Shown one piece after another: positions 26,037 through 34,298 of a DNA stretch of 64,000 nucleotides (position 1 is its first letter; each line of letters begins with the position of its first letter). The translations under genes and the position numbers were made by a program. Source of the stretch: Lachnospiraceae bacterium UBA935 (GTDB lineage: Bacteria > Bacillota > Clostridia > Lachnospirales > Lachnospiraceae); the NCBI GenBank assembly GCA_002293525.1, contig DBDJ01000008.1, positions 1-64,000 on the forward strand, written 5' to 3'. The notes under the pieces are model-generated. The model made no database searches. It saw nothing but the letters and a program-made list of their open reading frames with translations, and was not told the DNA's origin.

Positions 26037-26190
26037 GTCAGGGAGCTGATGGCTTAGCCTTTTCAGGAGCTACCGGCTAGCCTTCCGCAGGAGCTGCTGG
26101 CTATCCTTCCGCAGGGGCTGTCGGCTGACCTTCTGCTGGAGCTGCCGGCTGGCCTTCTGCCGGCGCGGCCGGCTGACCTTCTACAGGGGC
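26037..26190. repeat. 24-bp tandem repeat array in and beyond the vanW-like gene
   Basis: Consecutive 24-bp units encode QPAAPAEG on the minus strand. The last two units lie beyond the stop codon and start with TAG instead of CAG. The array thus spans the present 3' end of the gene, and the frame after it reads on to TGA. Confidence 0.75.
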
Positions 26191-27672
26191 GGCCGGGGGA
26201 ATCTCGGGCGGTGCCGGAGGCGGCAACTGCGCCTGTAAAGCCGCAGCCACAGCGGCAATATGATCAATATTATTGGTGGCAATCGCCGCTGTAATCTGTT
26301 CCAGTACAACGGGATTGTCTGTCGCTATGCCAACGGTGGCACTTCTGGGCGAAGCCATATAAGAACTGCTGTTAACCTCTTCCCGGCTGACTTCTACCCC
26401 ATTTTCCTTAACCACTTTCCAAAGCCGCGCCCGATATCCGACATGAGCTGACTGAATCGATATATAACCGACCGGCTGGCCGGCATTGGGATAAACAGCT
26501 TCGCTTTCAGGCTCTCTTCTTTCTAAAATCTCGCTGATATATTCCACCGTGCGGCCGGCAGGACGATCCTCAATGCCATAAATGGTAAAAGTAATGGTTT
26601 TCTCAGGAGTAGTAACGCCCTCAATATAAATCGGGTGATCCAAATTGTTGATAAACTTAAAATCCTTACCGGAGGATTCCGCAATAGCCGCATCTGCCGA
26701 ACGGTCCACATAGGTAACAATCATCGAATGGTTATGTCGTTCGGTAACTTCCAGTTCGGCAAGCAGCACCGCGTTATAAAGCGTGGTTGATACCTGGCAG
26801 ATACCGCCGCCCAGGCTGTCTACTACCTGACCGTTCAGATAAGAAGCCGCCATGAAATAACCGTTATCTTCCGTAAACGGCAATACAGCGGCGTAGGTCG
26901 TAAACTCTTCCTCCGGATAAACCAGGCTTCCGCTGATCAGCTCACAGCCGTTGATTACATTGGCACTTCTGGATCTGTTGGAAGTAGAAAAATCGGTAGT
27001 AAAAGTACCGAGCACATCCGTCAGCTGGCTCAGCTCTTCTTCGCTTCCGCGGGGTTCCTCTTCAATCACTGCTAATTCTATCGAGCAATCTTCTTTATTC
27101 CATTCATTCTGTAGATAGTCATAGATAACATCCACCGAGACACTGGTATCAATCACATAACCGGCCCGGCCTTCCGTGACGCTGATTACTCCCTCTGTTC
27201 TGGTCATCGTGGCATCAACAGCCGGCATATTGAAAACAGCGCATTGTTCTGCTATGATATCGGCAATCAACGCCGTATCCAGGGTAAACTCTATTTCAAA
27301 TATCTGATCCTTGTTTTCCAGATCTTTCAGTGCTTTATATCTCTGAATCACATTGCCTTTTCTCCCCCATGCCGCCGCTTCCCCGATAATCTCGGGATTG
27401 CTCCAGCTAAAGCCGACATCCGCAGGAGTAATGGATACCGTATTGTCACCAGTCGCAAGCAACGTAATGTTCTTATTTTCCAGCTCAGCCACATATTCGC
27501 TTACCAAGGCCCGGGCTTCGGTTTCGGTTTTCCCCCCCAATGCAATGCTATCCACATAGACGCCGTCAAGGATTTTTTTATTATTTTCTTCGCCATTTAC
27601 CGGAACCGTCGCCATCAGCGTCAACAGTGCCGTTATCATCAGTAAACAGCTTATCTTCATGATCGTTCGCAT
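26101..27672 (-). CDS. VanW family protein with peptidoglycan-binding-like domains
   Basis: A 523-residue exported protein. Residues 1-28 are a signal peptide (LLMITALLTLMATVPVNG). Residues 30-210 contain two YoaR-type peptidoglycan-binding-4 modules. A VanW domain follows (TDFSTSNRSRSANV and GGGICQVSTTLYNAVL). The tail consists of 8-residue QPAAPAEG repeats, ending at TAG. In the same frame the repeat continues past the stop: TAG replaces the CAG (Gln) codon of the next copy, and again one copy later, before a final TGA near 26,037. The tail appears to have been shortened by nonsense changes. GGAGG precedes the ATG. Confidence 0.85.
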   Translation of the reverse strand: MRTIMKISCLLMITALLTLMATVPVNGEENNKKILDGVYVDSIALGGKTETEARALVSEYVAELENKNITLLATGDNTVSITPADVGFSWSNPEIIGEAAAWGRKGNVIQRYKALKDLENKDQIFEIEFTLDTALIADIIAEQCAVFNMPAVDATMTRTEGVISVTEGRAGYVIDTSVSVDVIYDYLQNEWNKEDCSIELAVIEEEPRGSEEELSQLTDVLGTFTTDFSTSNRSRSANVINGCELISGSLVYPEEEFTTYAAVLPFTEDNGYFMAASYLNGQVVDSLGGGICQVSTTLYNAVLLAELEVTERHNHSMIVTYVDRSADAAIAESSGKDFKFINNLDHPIYIEGVTTPEKTITFTIYGIEDRPAGRTVEYISEILERREPESEAVYPNAGQPVGYISIQSAHVGYRARLWKVVKENGVEVSREEVNSSSYMASPRSATVGIATDNPVVLEQITAAIATNNIDHIAAVAAALQAQLPPPAPPEIPPAAPVEGQPAAPAEGQPAAPAEGQPTAPAEG

Positions 27673-27785
27673 TTACATTGCCTCCTTTCTGCTCTCTACA
27701 TCGTATTGCATTCTTTACTATCTGTGACTAAACAGTTACAGCGCTACTGTTCACAGGCAGTATTCCGCTGTCTTTTATGATTGTT

Positions 27786-27893
27786 TTAGCCGATTAAATA
27801 TGATAAAGTTGGTATTAACAAGGCAAGCACTAAAATAAGTATAATAACGGAAGAGATTATCCTTTTGGTTTTTTTACTGTGTATATTGAACAT
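27786..27893 (-). CDS. 35-residue single-helix membrane protein
   Basis: A small protein with a basic N-terminus (NIHSKKTKR) and one membrane helix (IISSVIILILVLALLIPTL). GGAGG stands six bases before the ATG. It diverges from the membrane gene at 27958, with only 64 bp between the starts. Basic one-helix proteins of this kind are common in Firmicutes, but I do not recognise a specific function. A longer reading frame to 27998 has no ribosome site. Confidence 0.55.
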   Translation of the reverse strand: MFNIHSKKTKRIISSVIILILVLALLIPTLSYLIG

Positions 27894-27957
27894 ATCCTGC
27901 CTCCACTGGCACGCTTCGGCATGCCTTGACATTTTTCTTCTTGAAAGGATATTATAT

Positions 27958-28566
27958 ATGAATTTTGCTTTTTTTGCAAGTTTTATTGTATTCTGCATCT
28001 GGTTGACTTACCAGCTTAACAAAAGCCGCCGCCGGGAAGCACAACGGGAAAAAATCTTCTGGGACCGGGAAAAAGAAGCCAATAACACGCGCCGCAAACC
28101 GCTTGATGATCTGGAATACATTACGATCCCGTTTGATTCTTTGCCCATGGAAATCATGACTGATGACCCCGCAGTGGCAGAATGTCAGGAGATCCTGCGT
28201 TCTTTATCCGAAAATCCCATTGTCAATTTGACCTGTATCACCAATACCGACCTGAAATTACGATATGGCGCGGCCAATATCAATCTGTTGTCCCGCTATG
28301 ACCAAAGCTACACCATCCTGGCCAGGACCCTTCAGAAATGGGCGAAAACCCTGCATGACTCCGGTTATCAGCAGGAAGCCTGTACCATATTGGAATTTGC
28401 TATGGCCACCGGCACTGATGTCAGCCACTCCTACTTTTTACTGTCCACAATATATCAGGAGGCCGGTACTCCCGAAAAGATAAAAGCGCTGATTCCGGTC
28501 GCGGAACGGCTTAACTCCACTCTGAGCGGCCATATTATCCGCAAGCTGAAAGAAGCTTACGATTAA
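27958..28566 (+). CDS. Membrane-anchored protein of unknown function
   Basis: A 202-residue protein with an N-terminal membrane helix (FAFFASFIVFCIWLTYQL) and a basic segment, then a soluble helical part. The second half (YTILARTLQKWAKTLHDSGY, then EACTILEFAMATG) looks like TPR-type helical repeats. AAAGGAT precedes the ATG. It diverges from the small membrane gene and converges on endonuclease III. It is probably cytoplasmic and membrane-tethered; no known family could be named. Confidence 0.6.
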   Translation: MNFAFFASFIVFCIWLTYQLNKSRRREAQREKIFWDREKEANNTRRKPLDDLEYITIPFDSLPMEIMTDDPAVAECQEILRSLSENPIVNLTCITNTDLKLRYGAANINLLSRYDQSYTILARTLQKWAKTLHDSGYQQEACTILEFAMATGTDVSHSYFLLSTIYQEAGTPEKIKALIPVAERLNSTLSGHIIRKLKEAYD

Positions 28567-28647
28567 ATCGGCTTATCATCAGTTTATGCCGTCCGGTCAG
28601 TTATTATGACATTTATTATTATAAAATCAACAGAGCCGTTTGTCTTT

Positions 28648-29379
28648 CTAATAATCCTGACAAAGCGACTGCAAAAAGCAGCTGCCGCACCTAGGTACAG
28701 GAGCCTTGCATATCTCCCTGCCAAGGTTAATGATCTGGATATTATAACGGATCCAGTGATCCTTCGGCAGAACTTTCATTAAATCCATCTCGATTTTTAC
28801 CGGATCCTCTTCTGTTGTCAGCCCTAGCTTCTTAGAAACCCTTTTGACATGAGTGTCTACTACAATACTGGCATCATTAAAAATATTACCCCTGATTACA
28901 TTAGCGGTTTTTCTGCCGACTCCCGGCAATGATATCAGATCTGTCAATGACCGCGGAACCTCGCCGTCAAACCTGATCAGAAGCTCACGGCAGCAGGCTA
29001 TGATATTCTTTGCCTTGTTGTGATAGAATCCGGCCGAATGGATATCCTGTTCCAGTTCTTCCAAATCCGCCCCGGCCAGTGCTGCGACAGTGGGATATTT
29101 GTCAAACAGCTTTGCCGTTATGATATTCACACGTGCATCCGTACACTGGGCACTTAAGATCGTAGCAACCAGTAATTGCCAAGCATTTTCATGACTCAAA
29201 AAACATTTTACTTCTGTCCCATAATGCTCATCCAGCAGTTTCAGAACCGCCTTGACCTGTTCCTTTTTTGGAGTTTTCGTTTGCCCTTTCTTTTGCCCCT
29301 TATTTTGCCCCTTCTTTTGCTCCTTCGATTGTTCCTTCGTTTGCTCTTTCGTTTGCTCCTTCGTTTGTTCCATCTTCAT
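28648..29379 (-). CDS. nth: Endonuclease III with a repeat-rich N-terminus
   Basis: A DNA glycosylase/AP lyase that removes oxidised pyrimidines. The HhH motif SLPGVGRKTANVI carries the catalytic Lys and VVDTHVKRV the catalytic Asp. The C-terminal C-x6-C-x2-C-x5-C cluster (CKAPVPRCGSCFLQSLC) binds 4Fe-4S. The first 36 residues are an unusual Lys/Gln-rich tail built of TKEQ and KGQ repeats (12-bp units, about 29272-29375). This makes the protein 243 residues instead of about 210. The real domain begins near KAVLKLLDEHYG. AAGGAAG supports the upstream start, so the tail is translated. Confidence 0.92.
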   Translation of the reverse strand: MKMEQTKEQTKEQTKEQSKEQKKGQNKGQKKGQTKTPKKEQVKAVLKLLDEHYGTEVKCFLSHENAWQLLVATILSAQCTDARVNIITAKLFDKYPTVAALAGADLEELEQDIHSAGFYHNKAKNIIACCRELLIRFDGEVPRSLTDLISLPGVGRKTANVIRGNIFNDASIVVDTHVKRVSKKLGLTTEEDPVKIEMDLMKVLPKDHWIRYNIQIINLGREICKAPVPRCGSCFLQSLCQDY

Positions 29380-29398
29380 TACCGCAGCTTCCTTCTTT

Positions 29399-31168
29399 TT
29401 ATAGATTGATTCGCAAAACCCTCGCTTCTTTAGTCAAGGCATTCCTGTCGCTATAATCAAATAAAATATATCCCGGCCTTTCCTTTTTCTTCATTTTATC
29501 CTGGCCTTCCTCTCCATCTACCGAATAAGTAAACACGTCCATATGGGTCATCCTGACCAGTTGCTTATCATTGTACCCTTCATAATGAGGAAGAAGCTTT
29601 CTGCTTACTGCTTCCTCTTTATATAAATCCCGTATTTGTTCCTGATAGGGCGACAAATCTACAGCATAGCCCGGCCTGCTTTTACAGTTTTCTCTCAAGT
29701 ACAGGTCATAGGTAAGCAGTTCCCGGTAACAGTCCGCCTTTGCCACATCAAAAGCCAGCGCAAAATCAAGTAGCACCTCATACCGATAACTTCTTGCCGG
29801 ACTGACATGATAATATCCCTTCGTTTCATAATAATCCGCAAGCGCCTCATACATCCGAAACGGACTGCGAAAGGCCATCTCCAGCACCTTAAGCGTATTC
29901 CTGAACTGATTGCTGTTATAATACAGCTCCACCATCACCTCTACCTGATGCAGCCGCCGCAATTCTTCATAACTAAGCCATCGGGTAAACAGTACTTGAT
30001 AGGGCGGGATTTCCTCATATACGATTCCGTACTCTGCTGTCTGCTGTCTGATAGGTGCGCCGGAAAGTACTTTCAAAAACCCCAGCTGCAGCTGCTCCGG
30101 CCGGCAGCTATAAGCTTGGTCAAAAGAAGCTCCGAACGTACTATAATCTTCATAAGGAAGACCGGCAATCAAATCCAGATGGATATGGATGTTCTTATTT
30201 TCCCTTAAGGATGCCACTACCTCTCTTACCCGGTTAAAATCCATCTTGCGGCAGACACTTTCAAGTGTCGCTTGATGGGTTGACTGAATGCCGATTTCCA
30301 GCTGGATCAACCCCGGGCGCAAGCCTTTTAACAGGTTGATTTCTGCTTCTGTCATGATATCCGCCGCTATTTCGAAGTGAAAACCGGTTGTCCCGTTATC
30401 TTTTTCACGAATAAACTTCCAGATTTCCATGGCATGGACATGATTGCAGTTAAAAGTCCGGTCTACGAACTTAACCTGAGCCACCCCGCTTTCCATAAAA
30501 GCAGCCAGTTCTTCCTTGACTTTCTCCAGCTTCTTAAACCTGAGCGACTTATCAATTGCGGAAAGACAATAGCTACACCGAAACGGACAGCCCCGGGAAG
30601 ATTCATAATAAACGATTCGATTCTGAAAACAAGTCAGCTGTCCGGTATACGCAAAAGGAAGTCGATCAAGGTCCGCCTTTTCCCGCTCCTCCGTTGCCAA
30701 AGGTTTCCCGTCCTTCTGCCGATACAAGATTCCCCTTATCTGAGTAAGCTTAGCTTCCCGGTTCTCTACATCCGAGCCACATAAATAATAGGCAAGAATC
30801 TCTTTACAAGTAATTTCCCCTTCCCCCAGCATGATACCGGTTACTGAAGGAAACCGTCCCATGACAGCTGTTCCGTCATAGGACACCTCCGGTCCTCCCA
30901 ACCAGATTGGTATCTCCGGTAATATTTTGCTTAATCCGGACAAAAGCTTGCCAATGATATCCCAATTCCATATATAACAGGAAAAAGCGATGACATCCGG
31001 CTTCTTGCCGTAGATATCCGCAAGAATATCCTCAGCCGGCTGATTAATGGTATATTCCGCTATTTCCATATGTTCCCGGCCGGCCTCTCCGGCACAGCTT
31101 TTCAGACTGTAGACCGCCGGGTTGGAATGGATATATTTCGCATTAACTGCCACCAATAAAAATTTCAT
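29399..31168 (-). CDS. B12-binding-domain radical SAM protein (DUF4080 type)
   Basis: A 589-residue protein with an N-terminal cobalamin-binding-like Rossmann domain (VAVNAKYIHSNPAVYSL, WLGGPEVSYDG), then a radical SAM core with the cluster motif CPFRCSYC near residue 195. The C-terminal part resembles DUF4080. Family members have unknown substrates. ATG at 31168 is preferred over 31177 because of the upstream GGATGGGG. It is 19 bp upstream of nth on the same strand and probably cotranscribed. Confidence 0.82.
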   Translation of the reverse strand: MKFLLVAVNAKYIHSNPAVYSLKSCAGEAGREHMEIAEYTINQPAEDILADIYGKKPDVIAFSCYIWNWDIIGKLLSGLSKILPEIPIWLGGPEVSYDGTAVMGRFPSVTGIMLGEGEITCKEILAYYLCGSDVENREAKLTQIRGILYRQKDGKPLATEEREKADLDRLPFAYTGQLTCFQNRIVYYESSRGCPFRCSYCLSAIDKSLRFKKLEKVKEELAAFMESGVAQVKFVDRTFNCNHVHAMEIWKFIREKDNGTTGFHFEIAADIMTEAEINLLKGLRPGLIQLEIGIQSTHQATLESVCRKMDFNRVREVVASLRENKNIHIHLDLIAGLPYEDYSTFGASFDQAYSCRPEQLQLGFLKVLSGAPIRQQTAEYGIVYEEIPPYQVLFTRWLSYEELRRLHQVEVMVELYYNSNQFRNTLKVLEMAFRSPFRMYEALADYYETKGYYHVSPARSYRYEVLLDFALAFDVAKADCYRELLTYDLYLRENCKSRPGYAVDLSPYQEQIRDLYKEEAVSRKLLPHYEGYNDKQLVRMTHMDVFTYSVDGEEGQDKMKKKERPGYILFDYSDRNALTKEARVLRINL

Positions 31169-31219
31169 TGTCCCCATCCTGTCATATCAAAAAATTAAGA
31201 TAATTTTCTCTTTATTTTA

Positions 31220-31660
31220 TCATAATTCCGATATCATACTGTCAATATATCCCCCGTCCCAAAGCAAAATCTTCAATCTGTCCGCTGCTTCTACGGCAGG
31301 AGCCGTAAAATATTGATTGGTCATCACTGCGCCAACCATCCGGTCATAATAATCCCGCCCCGCATAAGCCTCTTGAACCGCTTTGACACCTACCGGACTG
31401 CTGTAACGTTTACACTGGATCGCATAGGTGACCCCTTCCTTTTCTGCCAGAATGTCGATTCCATAGTCGCCGCTTGCTTTAGTAACTTCCACTTCAATAA
31501 ATCCTCTTTTTATTAAAAGATCGGCGCAGAACCGTTCAAACTCCCGGCCCTCCATCTCCTCCCAATGGCTGCCTGCCGCACGTTTCCGGCCTTTGATCGT
31601 CAAAAATGCCAGAACTAAAAGGAGTAATCCGGCAGCAATAATGATTATAATCCACTCCAT
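31220..31660 (-). CDS. Membrane-anchored Mrr-like nuclease domain protein
   Basis: A 146-residue protein. A single N-terminal helix (WIIIIIAAGLLLLVLAFLTI) is followed by an Mrr/restriction-endonuclease-like domain with the catalytic pattern GDYGIDILAEKEG...YAIQCKRY (Asp, then Q-x-K). It would place a PD-(D/E)XK nuclease at the inner membrane face. No methylase or specificity subunit is nearby, so a restriction role is not supported. GGAGGACAAG precedes the ATG. Confidence 0.75.
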   Translation of the reverse strand: MEWIIIIIAAGLLLLVLAFLTIKGRKRAAGSHWEEMEGREFERFCADLLIKRGFIEVEVTKASGDYGIDILAEKEGVTYAIQCKRYSSPVGVKAVQEAYAGRDYYDRMVGAVMTNQYFTAPAVEAADRLKILLWDGGYIDSMISEL

Positions 31661-31849
31661 CTTGTCCTCCGTGGTATGTTATGTGATATCTTGTTGAGTT
31701 CAGTATAATTTTAGCATAACATTGCCTATTTAGATAGCAAAATTAATTTTATTAAGTTGATATTAAGTTTTCATCTATTTTGTTGAAATAACGAATAATC
31801 TATGTCAAAATAGGATGCTAGATACAAAAAAGCGTAAAGGAGATTAAGC

Positions 31850-34201
31850 ATGAAAAGAATTGTCTGTAAAGCAATGGTAAAACCATTGAGAATATCCATG
31901 ATTTGTAAACTGATGATCGGATTATCATCTCTACTGATGATCGGATGTGGTTCCAATAATGGAACAGCAACGCCAGAAAGTGACACGACAGCAAATGACT
32001 TGGCTACCTCGTCGCAGACAGTCCGAGATTCCTATGTAATGGAAGAGATGATTCTGCCTCATGAGTCTATTTTCTATGAAACTGTGACGAATGACATCCT
32101 GTATTATCTGAATTATATTCCCTCTGGGCAAGGTGCGGTGCCGGTCGAGGAAGCGGCGGTCTGCTCGATAGAAATAACGCCGGGACAGGCGGTTCCGGCA
32201 GAAACCCCTTTTGTCTTGGACGCAAACCTGATACCAGGACGGATAGCTACTGACGGCAACGGGACGGTCTATCTCCTTTCCAGCCGGTATGAGGGGGATG
32301 GGGCGGATTCCCGGCTTACCGATATGTTTCTGACCAAGATAGATGCTGACGGAACGGCATCGGCTCCTTTTTCCATCCTGGAGTCGCTAAATGCCGAGGG
32401 ATCTGCCTATGTAACGGCTTTTGAAGTGGATGTAAACGGGAACCTCTGTCTTGCTTCCGATGGGACGCTCACCATAATGGAATCGGATGGCAGCCTGATC
32501 GGCCAGCTAAACAGCAGCGGCCCGATAACCAATCTATGCCGGGACAGTGCCGGGACACTTTATGCGGTCTGGAGCCAGTCCGGTACCAAAATGATTGCTA
32601 AAGTAGACAGTAAGGCACAGATTCTTACCAGCCAGCGGGAACTTTCCTTGCAAGGATTGCTGATCGGTGCCGGACAGGGGTCGGAAGGCCAGCTGATATT
32701 TGCTACGGAAATCGGGCTATTTGATTATGACTGGGAAGCAAAGACACTGACAGAGCGATTCCAATGGTTGGATATGGATCAGCTTGTTGACAGCTATGAA
32801 CAAATATTTTCCCTGTCTGACGGACGAATCTTACTGGTAAGCCGTCCGGGAGATCAATGGGGAGGTTCATCCCGCCTGACCATCATTCGTCCCAGACGGG
32901 CCGACGAACCAGTAGCCGAACCAACTCCGACAACAGCAGTACCTGCCCCGGCCGAATCAACAGAATCATCTGTGTCAGAAGAAGAACTGCCACTATCTCT
33001 TGAAGATACCGGCAACCTGACCTTAGGAGCTGTCAGACTGGAACCTGCTATTAAAGAAGCTGTTATTGCTTTTAACCAGTCACATCCTAACAGCCGGATT
33101 GAAGTCATAGAATACGGTACCGATGATTATCAATCCGGAATAACCCAGCTGAATGCCGACATCGCAAGCGGCAACTGCCCGGATATCCTGATCCTCCCAC
33201 CACATCAGTTTTCCATGGATCTTTATGCTGCCATGGGACTGCTGCTAGATCTGAATCCTTACATCAATGCCGATAGTTCCATAGTACGGGCTGATTTACA
33301 GGAAAACATCCTGAAAGCCTATGAAGAAGAAGGTAAATTATTCTGCTTACCAATTAGTTTTTTTGTCGACTCGTTAACTGCCAAGACCGCTTATCTGAAT
33401 GGCAGAACCTCATGGACTCTTGATGAAATGATCGCCTGCGCAGATGAGATAAATCAAGATACTAATCTGTTTATGGATCCTCGAAAATCAGCTGTCTTGG
33501 ATCTTTGTATGAAAGCGAATGCCGACAATATTGTCAACTGGAATGATCCGGAAGGAAGCGGATTCCAGCGTGATTTCTTCATCAAAATGCTGGAATTCTC
33601 CAACCGCTTTATGCCCGATGAGCAGGTAACTGAGGAGATGCTAGCGGAAAGATATTTTTCAGGTGAAATAGTAATCAGGCGTGAGTACGCTTCTTTGTAT
33701 TCAATTCAATTGAACCCTTTTAACGAACCCTCTTCTTATATCGGCTATCCCTCAGAAACAGGCAGCGGCTCGCTGGCTGAAACTTATTCTGGACTAGCCG
33801 TCAGCAGCAGCTGCCCGGCCATGGGAACAGCGTGGGCTTTTATCAGCAGCTTATTAACGGAGGAAGTACAAAGCAGCCCGCAAATGCAAGGTTATCCCAT
33901 TCTCAAAAGCAGTCTTGAGGCTATTATAGAGTATTCCAAAAATAACGGCGGAATGATGGGAACCAGCACTGCTGACGGTGAACACATGGAAACCATTGAA
34001 TATGAAGGATCCACCGAAGAAGAATTACAGATATTCCAGAGTTTAATCGACAATGTGGAAAAGTCCGTGAGCTGGGATCAACAGATCAGCCTGATTTTTG
34101 CCGAAGAGTCCGGTGCTTATTTTAACGGGAGCAAAACTGCCGAAGAAGTAGCGGATGTCGTGGAGAACCGGATCAATATCTATGTGAATGAGAAAAGATA
34201 A
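31850..34201 (+). CDS. Large lipoprotein: propeller-like domain plus solute-binding domain
   Basis: A 783-residue lipoprotein. The lipobox MIGC lies near residue 33 after a basic N-terminus. Residues 60-350 hold repeated short strands (ATDGNGTVYLLSSRY, FEVDVNGNLCLASDG, LCRDSAGTLYAVWS), as in beta-propellers. A Pro/Thr/Glu linker at 350-385 leads to residues 395-783, which resemble family 1 extracellular solute-binding proteins (LTLGAVRLEPAIKEAVIAFN, then DIASGNCPDILIL). No permease or ATPase genes adjoin. It may use the orphan MsmX-type ATPase at 53 kb with unlinked permeases; that is speculative. AAAGGAG precedes the ATG. Confidence 0.72.
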   Translation: MKRIVCKAMVKPLRISMICKLMIGLSSLLMIGCGSNNGTATPESDTTANDLATSSQTVRDSYVMEEMILPHESIFYETVTNDILYYLNYIPSGQGAVPVEEAAVCSIEITPGQAVPAETPFVLDANLIPGRIATDGNGTVYLLSSRYEGDGADSRLTDMFLTKIDADGTASAPFSILESLNAEGSAYVTAFEVDVNGNLCLASDGTLTIMESDGSLIGQLNSSGPITNLCRDSAGTLYAVWSQSGTKMIAKVDSKAQILTSQRELSLQGLLIGAGQGSEGQLIFATEIGLFDYDWEAKTLTERFQWLDMDQLVDSYEQIFSLSDGRILLVSRPGDQWGGSSRLTIIRPRRADEPVAEPTPTTAVPAPAESTESSVSEEELPLSLEDTGNLTLGAVRLEPAIKEAVIAFNQSHPNSRIEVIEYGTDDYQSGITQLNADIASGNCPDILILPPHQFSMDLYAAMGLLLDLNPYINADSSIVRADLQENILKAYEEEGKLFCLPISFFVDSLTAKTAYLNGRTSWTLDEMIACADEINQDTNLFMDPRKSAVLDLCMKANADNIVNWNDPEGSGFQRDFFIKMLEFSNRFMPDEQVTEEMLAERYFSGEIVIRREYASLYSIQLNPFNEPSSYIGYPSETGSGSLAETYSGLAVSSSCPAMGTAWAFISSLLTEEVQSSPQMQGYPILKSSLEAIIEYSKNNGGMMGTSTADGEHMETIEYEGSTEEELQIFQSLIDNVEKSVSWDQQISLIFAEESGAYFNGSKTAEEVADVVENRINIYVNEKR

Positions 34202-34224
34202 GCAATTAGGCAATTATAGGTAGC

Positions 34225-34282
34225 AGTTCAGCCTTCCACCGTTCATCCGTATATCAGATCATTGAATAGCTATGGCTGAACT
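34225..34282. terminator. Hairpin between convergent genes
   Basis: AGTTCAGCC (34225-34233) pairs with GGCTGAACT (34274-34282) over a 40-nt loop, between the lipoprotein gene and the convergent ABC transporter. No strong T-run follows on either strand, so it may be a weak or factor-assisted terminator. Confidence 0.35.
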
Positions 34283-34298
34283 ATTACAATTATAGTAA

